Below are positions 32,930 to 41,523 of a stretch of DNA of 64,000 nucleotides, one piece after another. A program made the translations under genes and the position numbers. This DNA comes from Acetatifactor aquisgranensis (GTDB lineage Bacteria > Bacillota > Clostridia > Lachnospirales > Lachnospiraceae), in assembly GCF_943193215.1 (NCBI RefSeq), contig NZ_CALPDH010000015.1:83195-147194 (forward strand), given 5' to 3'. The notes under the pieces were generated by a model that had not been told where the DNA came from, did not search any database, and saw nothing but the letters and a program-made list of their open reading frames with translations. Each line of letters starts with the position of its first letter. Within the stretch, counting starts at the first letter, position 1.

Positions 32930-33633
32930 AAGTCTTCCTCCTCCCAGCCCGGAATCCGAAGCGTCCGGATATAGGCCGCAAGCTCCCCTGCCATCTCCTC
33001 TGCCTCCGGTATCCGCAGATGCCCCGGGGTGCCTGCGCCGTTCCTTCTGAACGTATATTTCGTAATCCTCCCGTCCAGCAGGGCGATCCCGCCCTGGGCG
33101 ATGTCGTGTATCTGGGCATCCAGCTTCCTGGCCGTCATCCAGGCGCAGGAATACCAGCTGTTGGAATATTCCCAATTGTGGACCGGATCCGGCTTTCCCA
33201 CGTACTCCACCGCCTCCGACACCTCCCCGGCGGACACTGAGTCTCCGTACACCTCCATCCTCCGCTTCGGGTTCTCCCTGGCGGGCAGCAGCCGTTCCCC
33301 CTCCCCGATCTCCAGCCCCAGAAAGACCATCTCATGACAGGCGTCCTGGCGCTTGAACAGCAGGAGCTCATGCTCTCCGCCGTCTTTTATCGGAATTTCG
33401 CATTCCGTCGTCCCATCCTCCGGAAGCCGCAGGACGGACTGCTCTCCGTCCAGAAGATATCCCAGGAAATTGTCCCAGTAGGCATGGCGGTTCTCCACAT
33501 GCACCTTCAGCACCTGGCCCGTAAACCTGACCGACACGCTGGTGCAGGGAAAGATGAACACAGGGGCATGGCTGTGGCTCCAGTCGATTCTGCCGCTGTA
33601 GACCAGCAGGGGATTGTCCGGTTGTATTCTCAT
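32926..33633 (-). CDS. SGNH/GDSL carbohydrate-esterase-like protein with an internal deletion
   Basis: 235 residues. The N-terminal jelly-roll-like domain (about 1-110) is typical of CE2-type acetylxylan esterases. It is followed by the nucleophile block MEVYGDSVSAGE (GDSxS) near residue 125 and the WYSCAWMTARKLDAQIHDIA segment. After GGIALLDG the sequence jumps to GAGTPGHLRIPEAEEMAGEL, the C-terminal block with the catalytic histidine (GHLRIPE). The intervening 90 to 110 residues present in the family, including the conserved asparagine block, are missing, but the frame is kept. I infer an in-frame deletion that probably inactivates the enzyme. The gene is coupled to the downstream acetyltransferase. 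Confidence 0.75.
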   Translation of the reverse strand: MRIQPDNPLLVYSGRIDWSHSHAPVFIFPCTSVSVRFTGQVLKVHVENRHAYWDNFLGYLLDGEQSVLRLPEDGTTECEIPIKDGGEHELLLFKRQDACHEMVFLGLEIGEGERLLPARENPKRRMEVYGDSVSAGEVSEAVEYVGKPDPVHNWEYSNSWYSCAWMTARKLDAQIHDIAQGGIALLDGRITKYTFRRNGAGTPGHLRIPEAEEMAGELAAYIRTLRIPGWEEEDL

Positions 33634-33689
33634 TTTGTCTTCCTCCCTTGATCAATCGCTATAGGGCATCGCAAATTGCTCTCTCCTAA

Positions 33690-35504
33690 CTATTTTACCA
33701 GAAATCCCCCGCCATGTACATCTAAAAAATTATCCCTGCCGCAATACAGCCACCCCCCATCCATAGGCGGCAGCTCTTCTCCCCTGGTGAGGTAAAACCG
33801 GTCATACCGCATCCCCGAAGCCATACTGTACACGTCAAGGACATGCTCTCCTGCTCCAACCACAAGCCGTACCACTGGCACCCACTGGTAAATCTGTTCC
33901 GCCTCGTAGCGGAACATGCTTCCGCGATTATACAGCTCCTTCCTTGGAATCATATTTCCATCTAAACCTATACGGTATGCCGACTCCTCTATATAATTGA
34001 ACTTGGTCAGCATCCACAATCTGTAGCTGCCGCCCTCGCAGCAAAACCGATAATGCATCGCCGGCGCCTCCGCAGAATCTTCCCATTTCAGCTCCGGCCG
34101 CCTCACATAAAGACACAGTCCGCTCCTTCCAAAGGATTCCCCGGCGCAGTGGCGCCATAAGTCAGAGGTGACCCAGGCAAATCGGCTCCCGGCCAGCGCC
34201 GCAGCCGCGTCAATCCGAACCGCGCCCTCATGTTCTTCAAATATCCTGTTGCCCTGCTCCAGATACCAGACCGGCTCAATACAGTCTCCATATACTTCCG
34301 CCTGAACATTCCTGCCGACTTTTACAATAGTATCTCCCATCTCCGTGGCCACATACTCCAGCGCTCTGGGCTTCAGCCAGATGTCACCGTAAAAATCTCT
34401 GCACCAGCTTTCCGTATCCCATTCTTCCGGAAGCCTCTGACAGTTTCCGGACAACAAACCGGCAAGATTGTTCTCTTTACGAGGTTCTGTATAGATTACC
34501 AGCCTTGAAAATGCGAAATAGGCATCCATGGCATGCAGCTCCAGCCGATGCCGCCCTCCCTTTGCCAACTCCAGTTCCAGATAAAGGCGGTCTACATTAT
34601 TCAGCACATTCTTCTTCCAATTCCCTTTCCACTCATCGTTGGAAAAGGACTCCATAACCTGCACCGGCCCTCCGTCCAGAGATACCCCGATACGAATCCG
34701 CCCTGTGGAGTTCAGGGAAGGAAAGCGATGGAGTTCCAGCAGACAGCTGCCCGCCCGGGAAATATCGAAGAAATACGCCAATGGCTTTCCAGCCCCGGCC
34801 AAATCCGCCCTTTCCCGGCTGCAGACTTCCACCAAATTGCCCCGGCTTCTTCCCAGTCTTCTTATCACCCGGAACGCCTCATTCTCCCCAAGGCCCAGGG
34901 CGCTGTCCGCCTCTATCGCGATCAGTCCGTCCTCCTCCGACGGCACAGCCGGACAGATATCCGCGGAACCGCCCACATCCTGCGTCTTCCCGCATCCATC
35001 CGCCCTGTCCCTTCCATCGAATCCGCTGACAGGAAGAGCCAGGCTCGGACTCCGGACAGCCTGCTCTGAAACCGGAACAATCCGAACCGGGATACACACA
35101 GTCCTGCCCTCTCCCACGCTTTCCACCAGAATCTCTCCCTGCCGCTCCATACCGGGACCGCAAGGCCTTAAGCAGACCCGCAGCTCCGTCCCCGCCTCCG
35201 CTTTCAGGCAATGGGGCGCAAATGCCGCAGGCTCCCCACTCCCGGCCAGATCCGCACCGGCAATCTCCAGCCATTCCGGCACCTGTACCTGAACCTCCAG
35301 TTTCCCTCCGCCGGTATTCCCGATTTCAATCCACTTCTCCTGAACCTGACCGAAAACCAGCTCCCCCGCTTCATTCCACACATCTACCCGCATCCGCGGC
35401 GTTCCCGATATGGCGAGGGGCGGCGTACAGACGGGCATCATGGCGGCCCGCGGCGGCGGATACCCCTCCGGATTGAGGATCCCGTCCCATTTCCCCTCCG
35501 CCAT
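33690..35504 (-). CDS. GH115-like protein lacking the catalytic half
   Basis: 604 residues. The N-terminus, KWDGILNPEGYPPPRAAMMP, resembles the late part of the GH115 alpha-glucuronidase chain. The middle (about 195-345) looks like the GH115 C-terminal domain, with AYFFDISRAGSCLLELHRFP, RIRIGVSLDGGPVQVMESFS and GGRHRLELHAMDAYFAFSRL. A further beta-rich segment follows. The catalytic N-terminal half of GH115, some 350-400 residues, is absent. There is no signal peptide. It may be an N-terminally truncated relic or a stand-alone carbohydrate-binding protein. It lies ten bases downstream of the epimerase gene and within the block of sugar genes. Confidence 0.55.
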   Translation of the reverse strand: MAEGKWDGILNPEGYPPPRAAMMPVCTPPLAISGTPRMRVDVWNEAGELVFGQVQEKWIEIGNTGGGKLEVQVQVPEWLEIAGADLAGSGEPAAFAPHCLKAEAGTELRVCLRPCGPGMERQGEILVESVGEGRTVCIPVRIVPVSEQAVRSPSLALPVSGFDGRDRADGCGKTQDVGGSADICPAVPSEEDGLIAIEADSALGLGENEAFRVIRRLGRSRGNLVEVCSRERADLAGAGKPLAYFFDISRAGSCLLELHRFPSLNSTGRIRIGVSLDGGPVQVMESFSNDEWKGNWKKNVLNNVDRLYLELELAKGGRHRLELHAMDAYFAFSRLVIYTEPRKENNLAGLLSGNCQRLPEEWDTESWCRDFYGDIWLKPRALEYVATEMGDTIVKVGRNVQAEVYGDCIEPVWYLEQGNRIFEEHEGAVRIDAAAALAGSRFAWVTSDLWRHCAGESFGRSGLCLYVRRPELKWEDSAEAPAMHYRFCCEGGSYRLWMLTKFNYIEESAYRIGLDGNMIPRKELYNRGSMFRYEAEQIYQWVPVVRLVVGAGEHVLDVYSMASGMRYDRFYLTRGEELPPMDGGWLYCGRDNFLDVHGGGFLVK

Positions 35505-35513
35505 GACGGTTTC

Positions 35514-36527
35514 TTACCTGACCGCCTCCTTCGCCTGTTCTAAAGCAGCAATCACCCTGTCGCACCAGGCATCGAACGCCTTATCCTCTTTCCGGCACTC
35601 CTCATGGGCCATCACATACTCCACCGTCCTGCGCAGGCCCTCCTCGGCGCGGATGGCAGGACAAAAGCCCGGGACAGCCGCTTTCAGCTTGCGGTTGTCG
35701 AAGACCACTGTATTCGCCTTGTCCCCGATCAGGCTCCCTGTAAAGTCATAAGGCCCCACCGCCGCCAGAAATTCCGAGGCCACATGATACGCTTTCAGTT
35801 CCACGCCCAGACAGTCCGCCACGATTCCATAAATCTGGTTCCAGGTCAGGGACTCGTCATTCGTAATCTGGAAAGCCTCCCCGATAGCGTGGGGATTCCC
35901 CATAAGGCCCAGAAATCCGTCCGCGAAATCTTCATTATAAGTAATGGTCCAAAGGGATGTGCCGTCGCCGGGAATGATGACCGGCTTTCCCTCCAGCATC
36001 CGCTTCAGCACCTGGAAGCTTCCATTGTCGCCATGCACCCCCACGGGCACTGACCGCTCGCTGTAGGTATGGCTTGGCCGGACAATGGTCACCGGGAAGC
36101 CTTTCTCCCGGTACATCTTCATCAGATATTCCTCGCAGGCAATCTTGTTCCTGGAGTATTCCCAGTAAGGATTTGCCAGGGACGTTCCCTCGTTTATCCG
36201 ATAATCTTTCAACGGTTTATGGTATGCCGACGCGGAACTGATATACATGTACTGCCTGGTCCTGCCCGCAAACAGGCGATAATCCCTCTCCACCTGCTCC
36301 GGTACGAATCCGATGAAATCGCACACCACGTCAAACCGAAGTCCCTTCAGGGCTGCTGCGGCCGCTTTCTCGTCCCCGATGTCGCACCGGATCTGCCTTA
36401 CATTATCCGGCATCCCCTCACTCCTATTCCCCCGGTTCAGCAGATACAGCTCGTCCCCCCGCGCTGCCACCTTCCTGGTAATCGCGCCGCTGATTGTCCC
36501 CGTTCCTCCAATGAACAATACTTTCAT
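35514..36527 (-). CDS. NAD-dependent epimerase/dehydratase-family protein
   Basis: 337 residues of the extended SDR fold, related to the atypical SDR (CSP41-like) group. The NAD(P) motif is MKVLFIGGTGTISGAITRKV, with the pattern GGTGxxS at the start of the chain. The catalytic tyrosine region is YWEYSRNKIACEEYL (YxxxK-like, YSRNK) near residue 145, and YISSASAYH supplies the serine. IVRPSHTYS and GDGTSLWTITYNEDFADGF are typical of this group. The substrate cannot be told, but neighbours on the same strand suggest a role in sugar conversion. It is the first gene of the carbohydrate block in the direction of transcription. Confidence 0.85.
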   Translation of the reverse strand: MKVLFIGGTGTISGAITRKVAARGDELYLLNRGNRSEGMPDNVRQIRCDIGDEKAAAAALKGLRFDVVCDFIGFVPEQVERDYRLFAGRTRQYMYISSASAYHKPLKDYRINEGTSLANPYWEYSRNKIACEEYLMKMYREKGFPVTIVRPSHTYSERSVPVGVHGDNGSFQVLKRMLEGKPVIIPGDGTSLWTITYNEDFADGFLGLMGNPHAIGEAFQITNDESLTWNQIYGIVADCLGVELKAYHVASEFLAAVGPYDFTGSLIGDKANTVVFDNRKLKAAVPGFCPAIRAEEGLRRTVEYVMAHEECRKEDKAFDAWCDRVIAALEQAKEAVR

Positions 36528-36883
36528 ACCTTCTCCTCCGTTTCTGTCTTATCTGGTTTCTCCGGCCGAATCTCCAGGTCCCGCGCACCCGGCATCACCC
36601 TGTACCGAAATCCAGGCAGGGCTTTTGTGCCGGTTTCACGCCCCTGAATAAATTATAGCTGCCCGTCCGCCTTTCTTCAAGCCTGTCTTTGCGGAATCTT
36701 CCTCCGCGATACAGCCGAAGAAGTGCGTGCGCCAACTCACTATCTGCGGCAGGACCATGGATAGTAATGGGGAAACCATGCCCGGCCATACGGCCGCTCC
36801 GGCAAAGAAAGCCGGCCCGGAGGCAGGGGGCTTTGCGGAAACACCCGGGGATGCCCTTCCTGCCTGATGCAGCGCCCATATCT
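36528..36883. other. Intergenic stretch at the edge of the inserted block
   Basis: About 350 bases between the epimerase gene and the TIGR04086 gene. Frames are open on both strands because of the GC content, but none has a start with a ribosome binding site or a recognisable motif. I see no promoter consensus or hairpin that I would name. Confidence 0.4.
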
Positions 36884-37270
36884 TCAGCTCAGCATCCCGC
36901 CCAGCATCCCGCCGCCCGCGCACAGCGCCAGTGTGGTAAAAAATGAGCTCCCCACCTGCATATCTCCCTTGCCCGCCACAAGGGACATCACCGCCAGTAT
37001 CAGGAAATACGCGCCCCCCATCAAAAGCCCCCACAAAAACCGCCTGCTCTTCATCCGCTTTCCCGCGGCGAACCCGCTGAACAATGTGGCCACCACGTAA
37101 ATCACGATGATGGCGGCGGAAACCGTCCTCTCCCCGAGCCCGAACTTGTACAGCGCAAAGGCTAAAAGCGCCAGCAGCACCCCCGTAAGTATGTACGAAA
37201 AGAGCAGACTTTTCAGCAGAAACGCTACCGGTATCTCCTCCGTCCCCTGATTCCGATTCGTATGTTCCAT
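36884..37270 (-). CDS. TIGR04086-family membrane protein
   Basis: 128 residues with four predicted membrane helices: SLLFSYILTGVLLALLAFAL, AAIIVIYVVATLFSGFAAG, FLWGLLMGGAYFLILAVMSL and the glycine-rich C-terminal FTTLALCAGGGMLGGML. The family is confined to Firmicutes and usually lies next to yajC, scfA, scfB and secDF. Here it is separated from scfA by about 5.6 kb of sugar-related genes and fragments. Its function is unknown, but the usual neighbours hint at envelope or secretion. Confidence 0.8.
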   Translation of the reverse strand: MEHTNRNQGTEEIPVAFLLKSLLFSYILTGVLLALLAFALYKFGLGERTVSAAIIVIYVVATLFSGFAAGKRMKSRRFLWGLLMGGAYFLILAVMSLVAGKGDMQVGSSFFTTLALCAGGGMLGGMLS

Positions 37271-37359
37271 AGTTCCTCCTGTCCGACTAAGGCTTTGCCT
37301 GTTATCGGCCTTTAGTCTATAAACTTTTTATAAAATCATATGCATCCGTGTCCGATAAC

Positions 37360-37388
37360 TTGACAAACAGCCCTCTATTCTGTATATT
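37360..37388 (+). promoter_or_regulatory. Promoter of the CNNM/CorC gene
   Basis: TTGACA (37360-37365), a 17-base spacer and TATATT (37383-37388) form a near-perfect vegetative promoter on the plus strand, 80 bases before the gene. Confidence 0.85.
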
Positions 37389-37467
37389 ATTTTTGATTAC
37401 CATTGACCATTATCGCGGCAGACGGCATCCAAGACCGCCTGTCAGTACGACAAAGGAGTGACTTTTT

Positions 37468-38766
37468 TTGGACGTTCCAGAAGGCATACAACTTATCGTT
37501 CTTCTCTTTCTGATTATCCTGTCAGGCTTCTTCTCCTCGGCAGAGACGGCTTTCAGCACGGTGAACCGCGTGCGCATGCGCACCCTTGAAGACGAGGGCA
37601 GCAGACGCGCGGCAAAGGTGAACAAGATACTGGAAAGCTACAGTAAGATGTTGAGCACCGTTCTGATTGGCAACAACATCGTGAATCTGTCCACTTCTGC
37701 CCTGACCACGACTATCGCCTTACAGTTCGGCATCCCGGTGGCTGCAGCAACCGGCGTCCTGACTCTGGTGATTCTGCTGGTAGGCGAAATCGTTCCCAAG
37801 ACATGGGCCATGCTCTCCTCTGAAAAAATCGTCCTTGCCTACTGCGGCATCATCTACAGTCTGATGCAGGTCATGACGCCTGTCATCTTCGTGGTAGACA
37901 AAATGTCCAACGGCATCCTGCGCCTGCTGCACATCGATCCCAGCAAGAAAATCACTACCATGACCGAGGCGGAGCTGCGCACCTACGTGGACGTGAGCCA
38001 TGAGAGCGGCGTCATTGAATCCGAGGAAAAGGAAATGATCTACAATGTGTTCGATTTCTCCGACGCGCTGGCCAAGGACATCATGGTGCCCAGAATCAAT
38101 ATGGTGACCGTGGACGTGGACGCCACTTTCGAGGAAGTGCTGGCTACTTTCCGGGAGTCAATGTATACACGGTTTCCCGTATATCAGGAGGACAAGGACA
38201 ATATCATCGGTCTGATCAATATCAAGGACTTCATCCTTACGGAAGACGAGGAGCATTTCCATGTCAGGTCGATTCTCAGGGACGCCCATTTTACATACGA
38301 ATATAAAAAAGTGGCGGATCTGCTCTATGAACTGCGGGAGAAGACCACCAGCGTCACTTTCGTGCTGAACGAATACGGCGCCACGGTAGGCATGATTACG
38401 CTGGAGGATCTGCTGGAGGAAATCGTCGGTGAGATTCGGGACGAGTACGACGAGGACGAGGAGGAATACATCCAGGAGCTGGCGGAGCGCACTTATCTGG
38501 TGGAGGGCAGCATGAAGCTGGACGACATCAACGATGAGCTGGATACAGAGCTGGACAGCGAGGACTATGACTCCATCGGCGGCATCATCATCGAGAGCCT
38601 GGACAGACTGCCCGAGGACGGCGAAGAAGTCACCCTGGAAAACGGCATCCGCCTGAAAGTCCAGGGCATCGAGCAGAACCGCATCGTCAAGGTGCTGATG
38701 ACTCTCCCCGAAAAATCGGAGAACGAGGAAGACAGCCAGGAGGACAAGGAGGAATCCGAAGACTGA
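37468..38766 (+). CDS. CNNM/CorC-type transporter (hemolysin C-related)
   Basis: 432 residues. The TTG start at 37468 is supported by AAGGAG at nine bases' spacing; no ATG fits. The N-terminal DUF21 (CNNM) membrane domain covers about residues 1-190, with FFSSAETAFSTVNRVRMRTL and LIGNNIVNLSTSALTTTIAL and a conserved GEIVPKTWA. Two CBS domains follow (ARINMV or PRINMVTVDVDATF, and YKKVADLLYELREKTTSVTF), then a CorC_HlyC transporter-associated domain (EEEYIQELAERTYLVEGSMK) and an acidic tail. The family is linked to magnesium or cobalt transport. It has its own strong promoter and converges with the pst operon. Confidence 0.92.
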   Translation: MDVPEGIQLIVLLFLIILSGFFSSAETAFSTVNRVRMRTLEDEGSRRAAKVNKILESYSKMLSTVLIGNNIVNLSTSALTTTIALQFGIPVAAATGVLTLVILLVGEIVPKTWAMLSSEKIVLAYCGIIYSLMQVMTPVIFVVDKMSNGILRLLHIDPSKKITTMTEAELRTYVDVSHESGVIESEEKEMIYNVFDFSDALAKDIMVPRINMVTVDVDATFEEVLATFRESMYTRFPVYQEDKDNIIGLINIKDFILTEDEEHFHVRSILRDAHFTYEYKKVADLLYELREKTTSVTFVLNEYGATVGMITLEDLLEEIVGEIRDEYDEDEEEYIQELAERTYLVEGSMKLDDINDELDTELDSEDYDSIGGIIIESLDRLPEDGEEVTLENGIRLKVQGIEQNRIVKVLMTLPEKSENEEDSQEDKEESED

Positions 38767-38767
38767 G

Positions 38768-39526
38768 TCATCCGAAACGTCCCATAACATACATTTTCGT
38801 GCGCCTGTCTTTCGGCCACCTGAACAGGCTGTCAGTGCTGCCGAATTCCACCACCTCTCCCGCAAGGAAGAAAGCCGTGTAATCCGACACCCTGGCAGCC
38901 TGCTGCATATTGTGGGTGACGATGACCAGCGTATAGTTCTCCCGCAGCTTTTTTATCAATTCTTCTATTTTTCCGGCAGAAACCGGATCCAGGGCCGAGG
39001 TCGGCTCGTCTAACAGCAGCACCTCCGGTTCCACAGCCAGAGCCCTTGCGATGCACAGCCGCTGCTGCTGCCCGCCTGACAGCCCCAGGGCGGGTTTTTT
39101 CAGCCTGTCCTTCACTTCATCGAAAATAGCGGCTCCCCGCAGGGCATGCTCCACTTTTGCTTCCAGCTGCCCTTTATCCTTCACGCCCTGGAGCCTGGGA
39201 CCGTAGGCCACATTATCGCAGATGCTCATGGGAAAGGGATTGGGCTGCTGGAACACCATGCCCACCCGCCTGCGCAGGCAGGTGACATCCACCCTCTCGT
39301 CATAGATATCCTCTCCGTCCAGAAGCACTTTCCCCTCAATGCGCACATGCTCCGCCAGGTCGTTCATCCTGTTGAGGCATTTCAGGAAAGTGGATTTTCC
39401 GCAGCCGCTTGGCCCTATCAGAGCCGTGACCTTTTTCTCCCTGATTTCCATATCCACGCTCTTCAGCGCCTGATTCCCGCCGTAATAAAGGTTCAGGCCC
39501 CTTACCGATATCTTGCTGTGGTCCAT
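38768..39526 (-). CDS. pstB: Phosphate ABC transporter ATP-binding protein
   Basis: About 252 residues. I favour the ATG at 39526 (MDHSKISVRGLNLYYG); an ATG at 39562 overlaps pstA. Motifs are Walker A GPSGCGKSTFLKCLNRMNDL, Q-loop VGMVFQQPNPFPMSI, signature LSGGQQQRLCIARAL and Walker B VLLLDEPTSALDP. The NRMNDL and PNPFPMSI segments are diagnostic of PstB. It powers phosphate import with PstA and PstC. It is the last gene of pstSCAB here; no phoU is seen next to it. Confidence 0.95.
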   Translation of the reverse strand: MDHSKISVRGLNLYYGGNQALKSVDMEIREKKVTALIGPSGCGKSTFLKCLNRMNDLAEHVRIEGKVLLDGEDIYDERVDVTCLRRRVGMVFQQPNPFPMSICDNVAYGPRLQGVKDKGQLEAKVEHALRGAAIFDEVKDRLKKPALGLSGGQQQRLCIARALAVEPEVLLLDEPTSALDPVSAGKIEELIKKLRENYTLVIVTHNMQQAARVSDYTAFFLAGEVVEFGSTDSLFRWPKDRRTKMYVMGRFG

Positions 39527-39542
39527 CTCTCCAAACCCCCAT

Positions 39543-40442
39543 CTAATCCCTTTGGCAGTCATCCGTCCTGCCGGCGCATACCAGCTTCACCAGAAAGTTC
39601 ATCAGCAGCGCCATCAGAACCAGGACGCAGCCGATGCCGAAAGCCGTCTCATATTCCCCATTCTGCATCTGCAGATACAGTTCCACTGCCAGAGTCCCGC
39701 CGGGCTGAAAAATTTTTTCATATAATAAGGACAGATCTCTGCCCAGACTTCCCCCGAATCCGGGCAGAAGCCTGGCGCTGCCCGCCGTAAAAAGCAGGGC
39801 CGCCGATTCCCCTACAATGCGCCCCACTGCCAGGATGATTCCTGTCAGGATTCCGGGCATGGCCGTGGGCAGCAGGATGGTGCGGATCAGATGCCATTTC
39901 GGAGCACCCAGCCCCAGAGCCCCACATCGATAGCCCTCCGGCACCGTATCCAGCGCCCGCTGGGTGTTGCGCACAATGAGGGGCAGCACCATCAGGGCCA
40001 GCGTCAGGGAGCCGTTCAGCAGCGAATATCCCATCCCCAGCACATTCCCGAAGAACACCATGCCAAAGAGTCCGAATATCACAGAGGGAATCCCCGCCAG
40101 AATCTCCGTGGCGAATTCGATAAACCGTATCAATCTGCCCGGTTTAGCGTATTCGCTCAGGTAGATTGCCGCCCCTGTTCCCACAGGCACTGCCACCACA
40201 AGGGAGAGCACGATGACATACAGCGTATTCAAAAGGCTGCCCGCAATGCCCACCGTCCCTCTCCACAGGCTGGTGACAGAGGTAAGAAAGCGGAGACTCA
40301 AGACCCTGAACCCCCTGAAAAATATGTACCCGATGATCCCTAGCAGCAGAAATACCGAAAAATAGGCCGCACCATAGACTGCCGCCCACAGGAACAATTC
40401 CGCCGGTTTTCTCCTTTTCTGATAAAGTGTCTTCTGCGTCAT
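39543..40442 (-). CDS. pstA: Phosphate ABC transporter permease PstA
   Basis: 299 residues with about six membrane helices and the EAA-type loop ALGLGAPKWHLIRTILLPTA near residue 190, which contacts PstB. VGTGAAIYLSEYAKPGRLI and GIPSVIFGLFGMVFFG are typical of PstA. Its start overlaps the end of pstC by four bases, indicating translational coupling. The gene ends just before pstB. Confidence 0.93.
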   Translation of the reverse strand: MTQKTLYQKRRKPAELFLWAAVYGAAYFSVFLLLGIIGYIFFRGFRVLSLRFLTSVTSLWRGTVGIAGSLLNTLYVIVLSLVVAVPVGTGAAIYLSEYAKPGRLIRFIEFATEILAGIPSVIFGLFGMVFFGNVLGMGYSLLNGSLTLALMVLPLIVRNTQRALDTVPEGYRCGALGLGAPKWHLIRTILLPTAMPGILTGIILAVGRIVGESAALLFTAGSARLLPGFGGSLGRDLSLLYEKIFQPGGTLAVELYLQMQNGEYETAFGIGCVLVLMALLMNFLVKLVCAGRTDDCQRD

Positions 40443-41440
40443 TTTCTTCCTCCATGAACTCCTTTGCTTTTCACTCTCTTTTCACCGAACGATATCCCGG
40501 TCCACCCCTGCCCAACGTCCGTCCGGCCGCCCCTTAAAATCCGCGTCAGCCACAGATTCAGCATCATGATGAAAGCGAACAGCACAAGGCCTATAGTAAA
40601 CAGCACCTGCCTGTGAAGGCCGTGGGCATATCCCATCTCCCCCACCACGGCCGTAGTCAGGAACCTGACAGAGCTGAAAGGGAATGGCATATTGACGCTT
40701 CCCCCGGAGACCAAAGTAATCGCCATAGCCTCTCCCACAGCCCTGCCTATGCCCAGCACCACCGCTGTGGCAATGCCGGGACCGGCGGCAGGCAGCACAG
40801 CCAGAAAGCAGGTCTGTGCCCGGGATGCCCCCAACGCCAGAGAGGCCTCTCTGACAGAGGGCTTCACCGCCCGGATGGAGGCCTCGCTGATGCTGATTAC
40901 CGTGGGCAGCATCATCACTGCCAGCACGATGGCGGCGGAGAGCAGGTTCGCCCCTCCCGTAAACCGGTGGGTACTGGAGCCTGCAAATATGCGCCGTTCC
41001 AGCCTGTACATCCAGGGATTCAGCAGATAGACGCCCAGCAGCCCATAGATGACGGAGGGAATCCCCGCCAGCAGCTCCACAGTGCCCCCTACCAGCCCTG
41101 TCGTCCGTTTCCCCGGCGTTTCCGCCAGGAAAACCGCCGTCAGCACACCCAGCGGGATACCTATGAGAGACGCCAGCAGGGTGCCCACAACGGATGTCAA
41201 TATCACATACAGGATTCCGAACCGGGGCTTGGCGGCGACAGGGCTCCACTGGGTGCCCAGCAGGATTTCCGCAAGTCCGACCCGCCTGATTGCCGGTATG
41301 CCGCTTTTCAGCATATAGACCGTGATGGCTGATACCGCCAGGAGCGCAAAGGCGGCGCAGACTGTGCACAGAGTCTGCGCCGCTGCTTCCTGCGCTGCTC
41401 TTCGCTTCCGACGTTTTATTTCAGATATGTCTCTTTCCAT
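40439..41440 (-). CDS. pstC: Phosphate ABC transporter permease PstC
   Basis: 333 residues. A basic cytoplasmic N-terminus (KRRKRRAAQEAAAQ) leads into the first membrane helix. PstC features are IPLGVLTAVFLAETPGKR, GIPSVIYGLLGVYLLNPW and the EAA loop EASLALGASRAQTCFLAVLP near residue 200. With PstA it forms the membrane pore. It lies 83 bases downstream of pstS on the same strand and overlaps pstA by four bases. Confidence 0.93.
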   Translation of the reverse strand: MERDISEIKRRKRRAAQEAAAQTLCTVCAAFALLAVSAITVYMLKSGIPAIRRVGLAEILLGTQWSPVAAKPRFGILYVILTSVVGTLLASLIGIPLGVLTAVFLAETPGKRTTGLVGGTVELLAGIPSVIYGLLGVYLLNPWMYRLERRIFAGSSTHRFTGGANLLSAAIVLAVMMLPTVISISEASIRAVKPSVREASLALGASRAQTCFLAVLPAAGPGIATAVVLGIGRAVGEAMAITLVSGGSVNMPFPFSSVRFLTTAVVGEMGYAHGLHRQVLFTIGLVLFAFIMMLNLWLTRILRGGRTDVGQGWTGISFGEKRVKSKGVHGGRK

Positions 41441-41523
41441 CGAATCATCTCCCTTATCCTATGCCACAGGATATGCGTCCCCTTTCTCTTGGCTCAACCG
41501 CGGCAAGTCTGTGGGATGCGGTT

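Noticed and set aside
36595..37034. Two minus-strand frames between the epimerase and TIGR04086 genes
   Set aside because: They overlap each other and the TIGR04086 gene, and have no motif or start signal.
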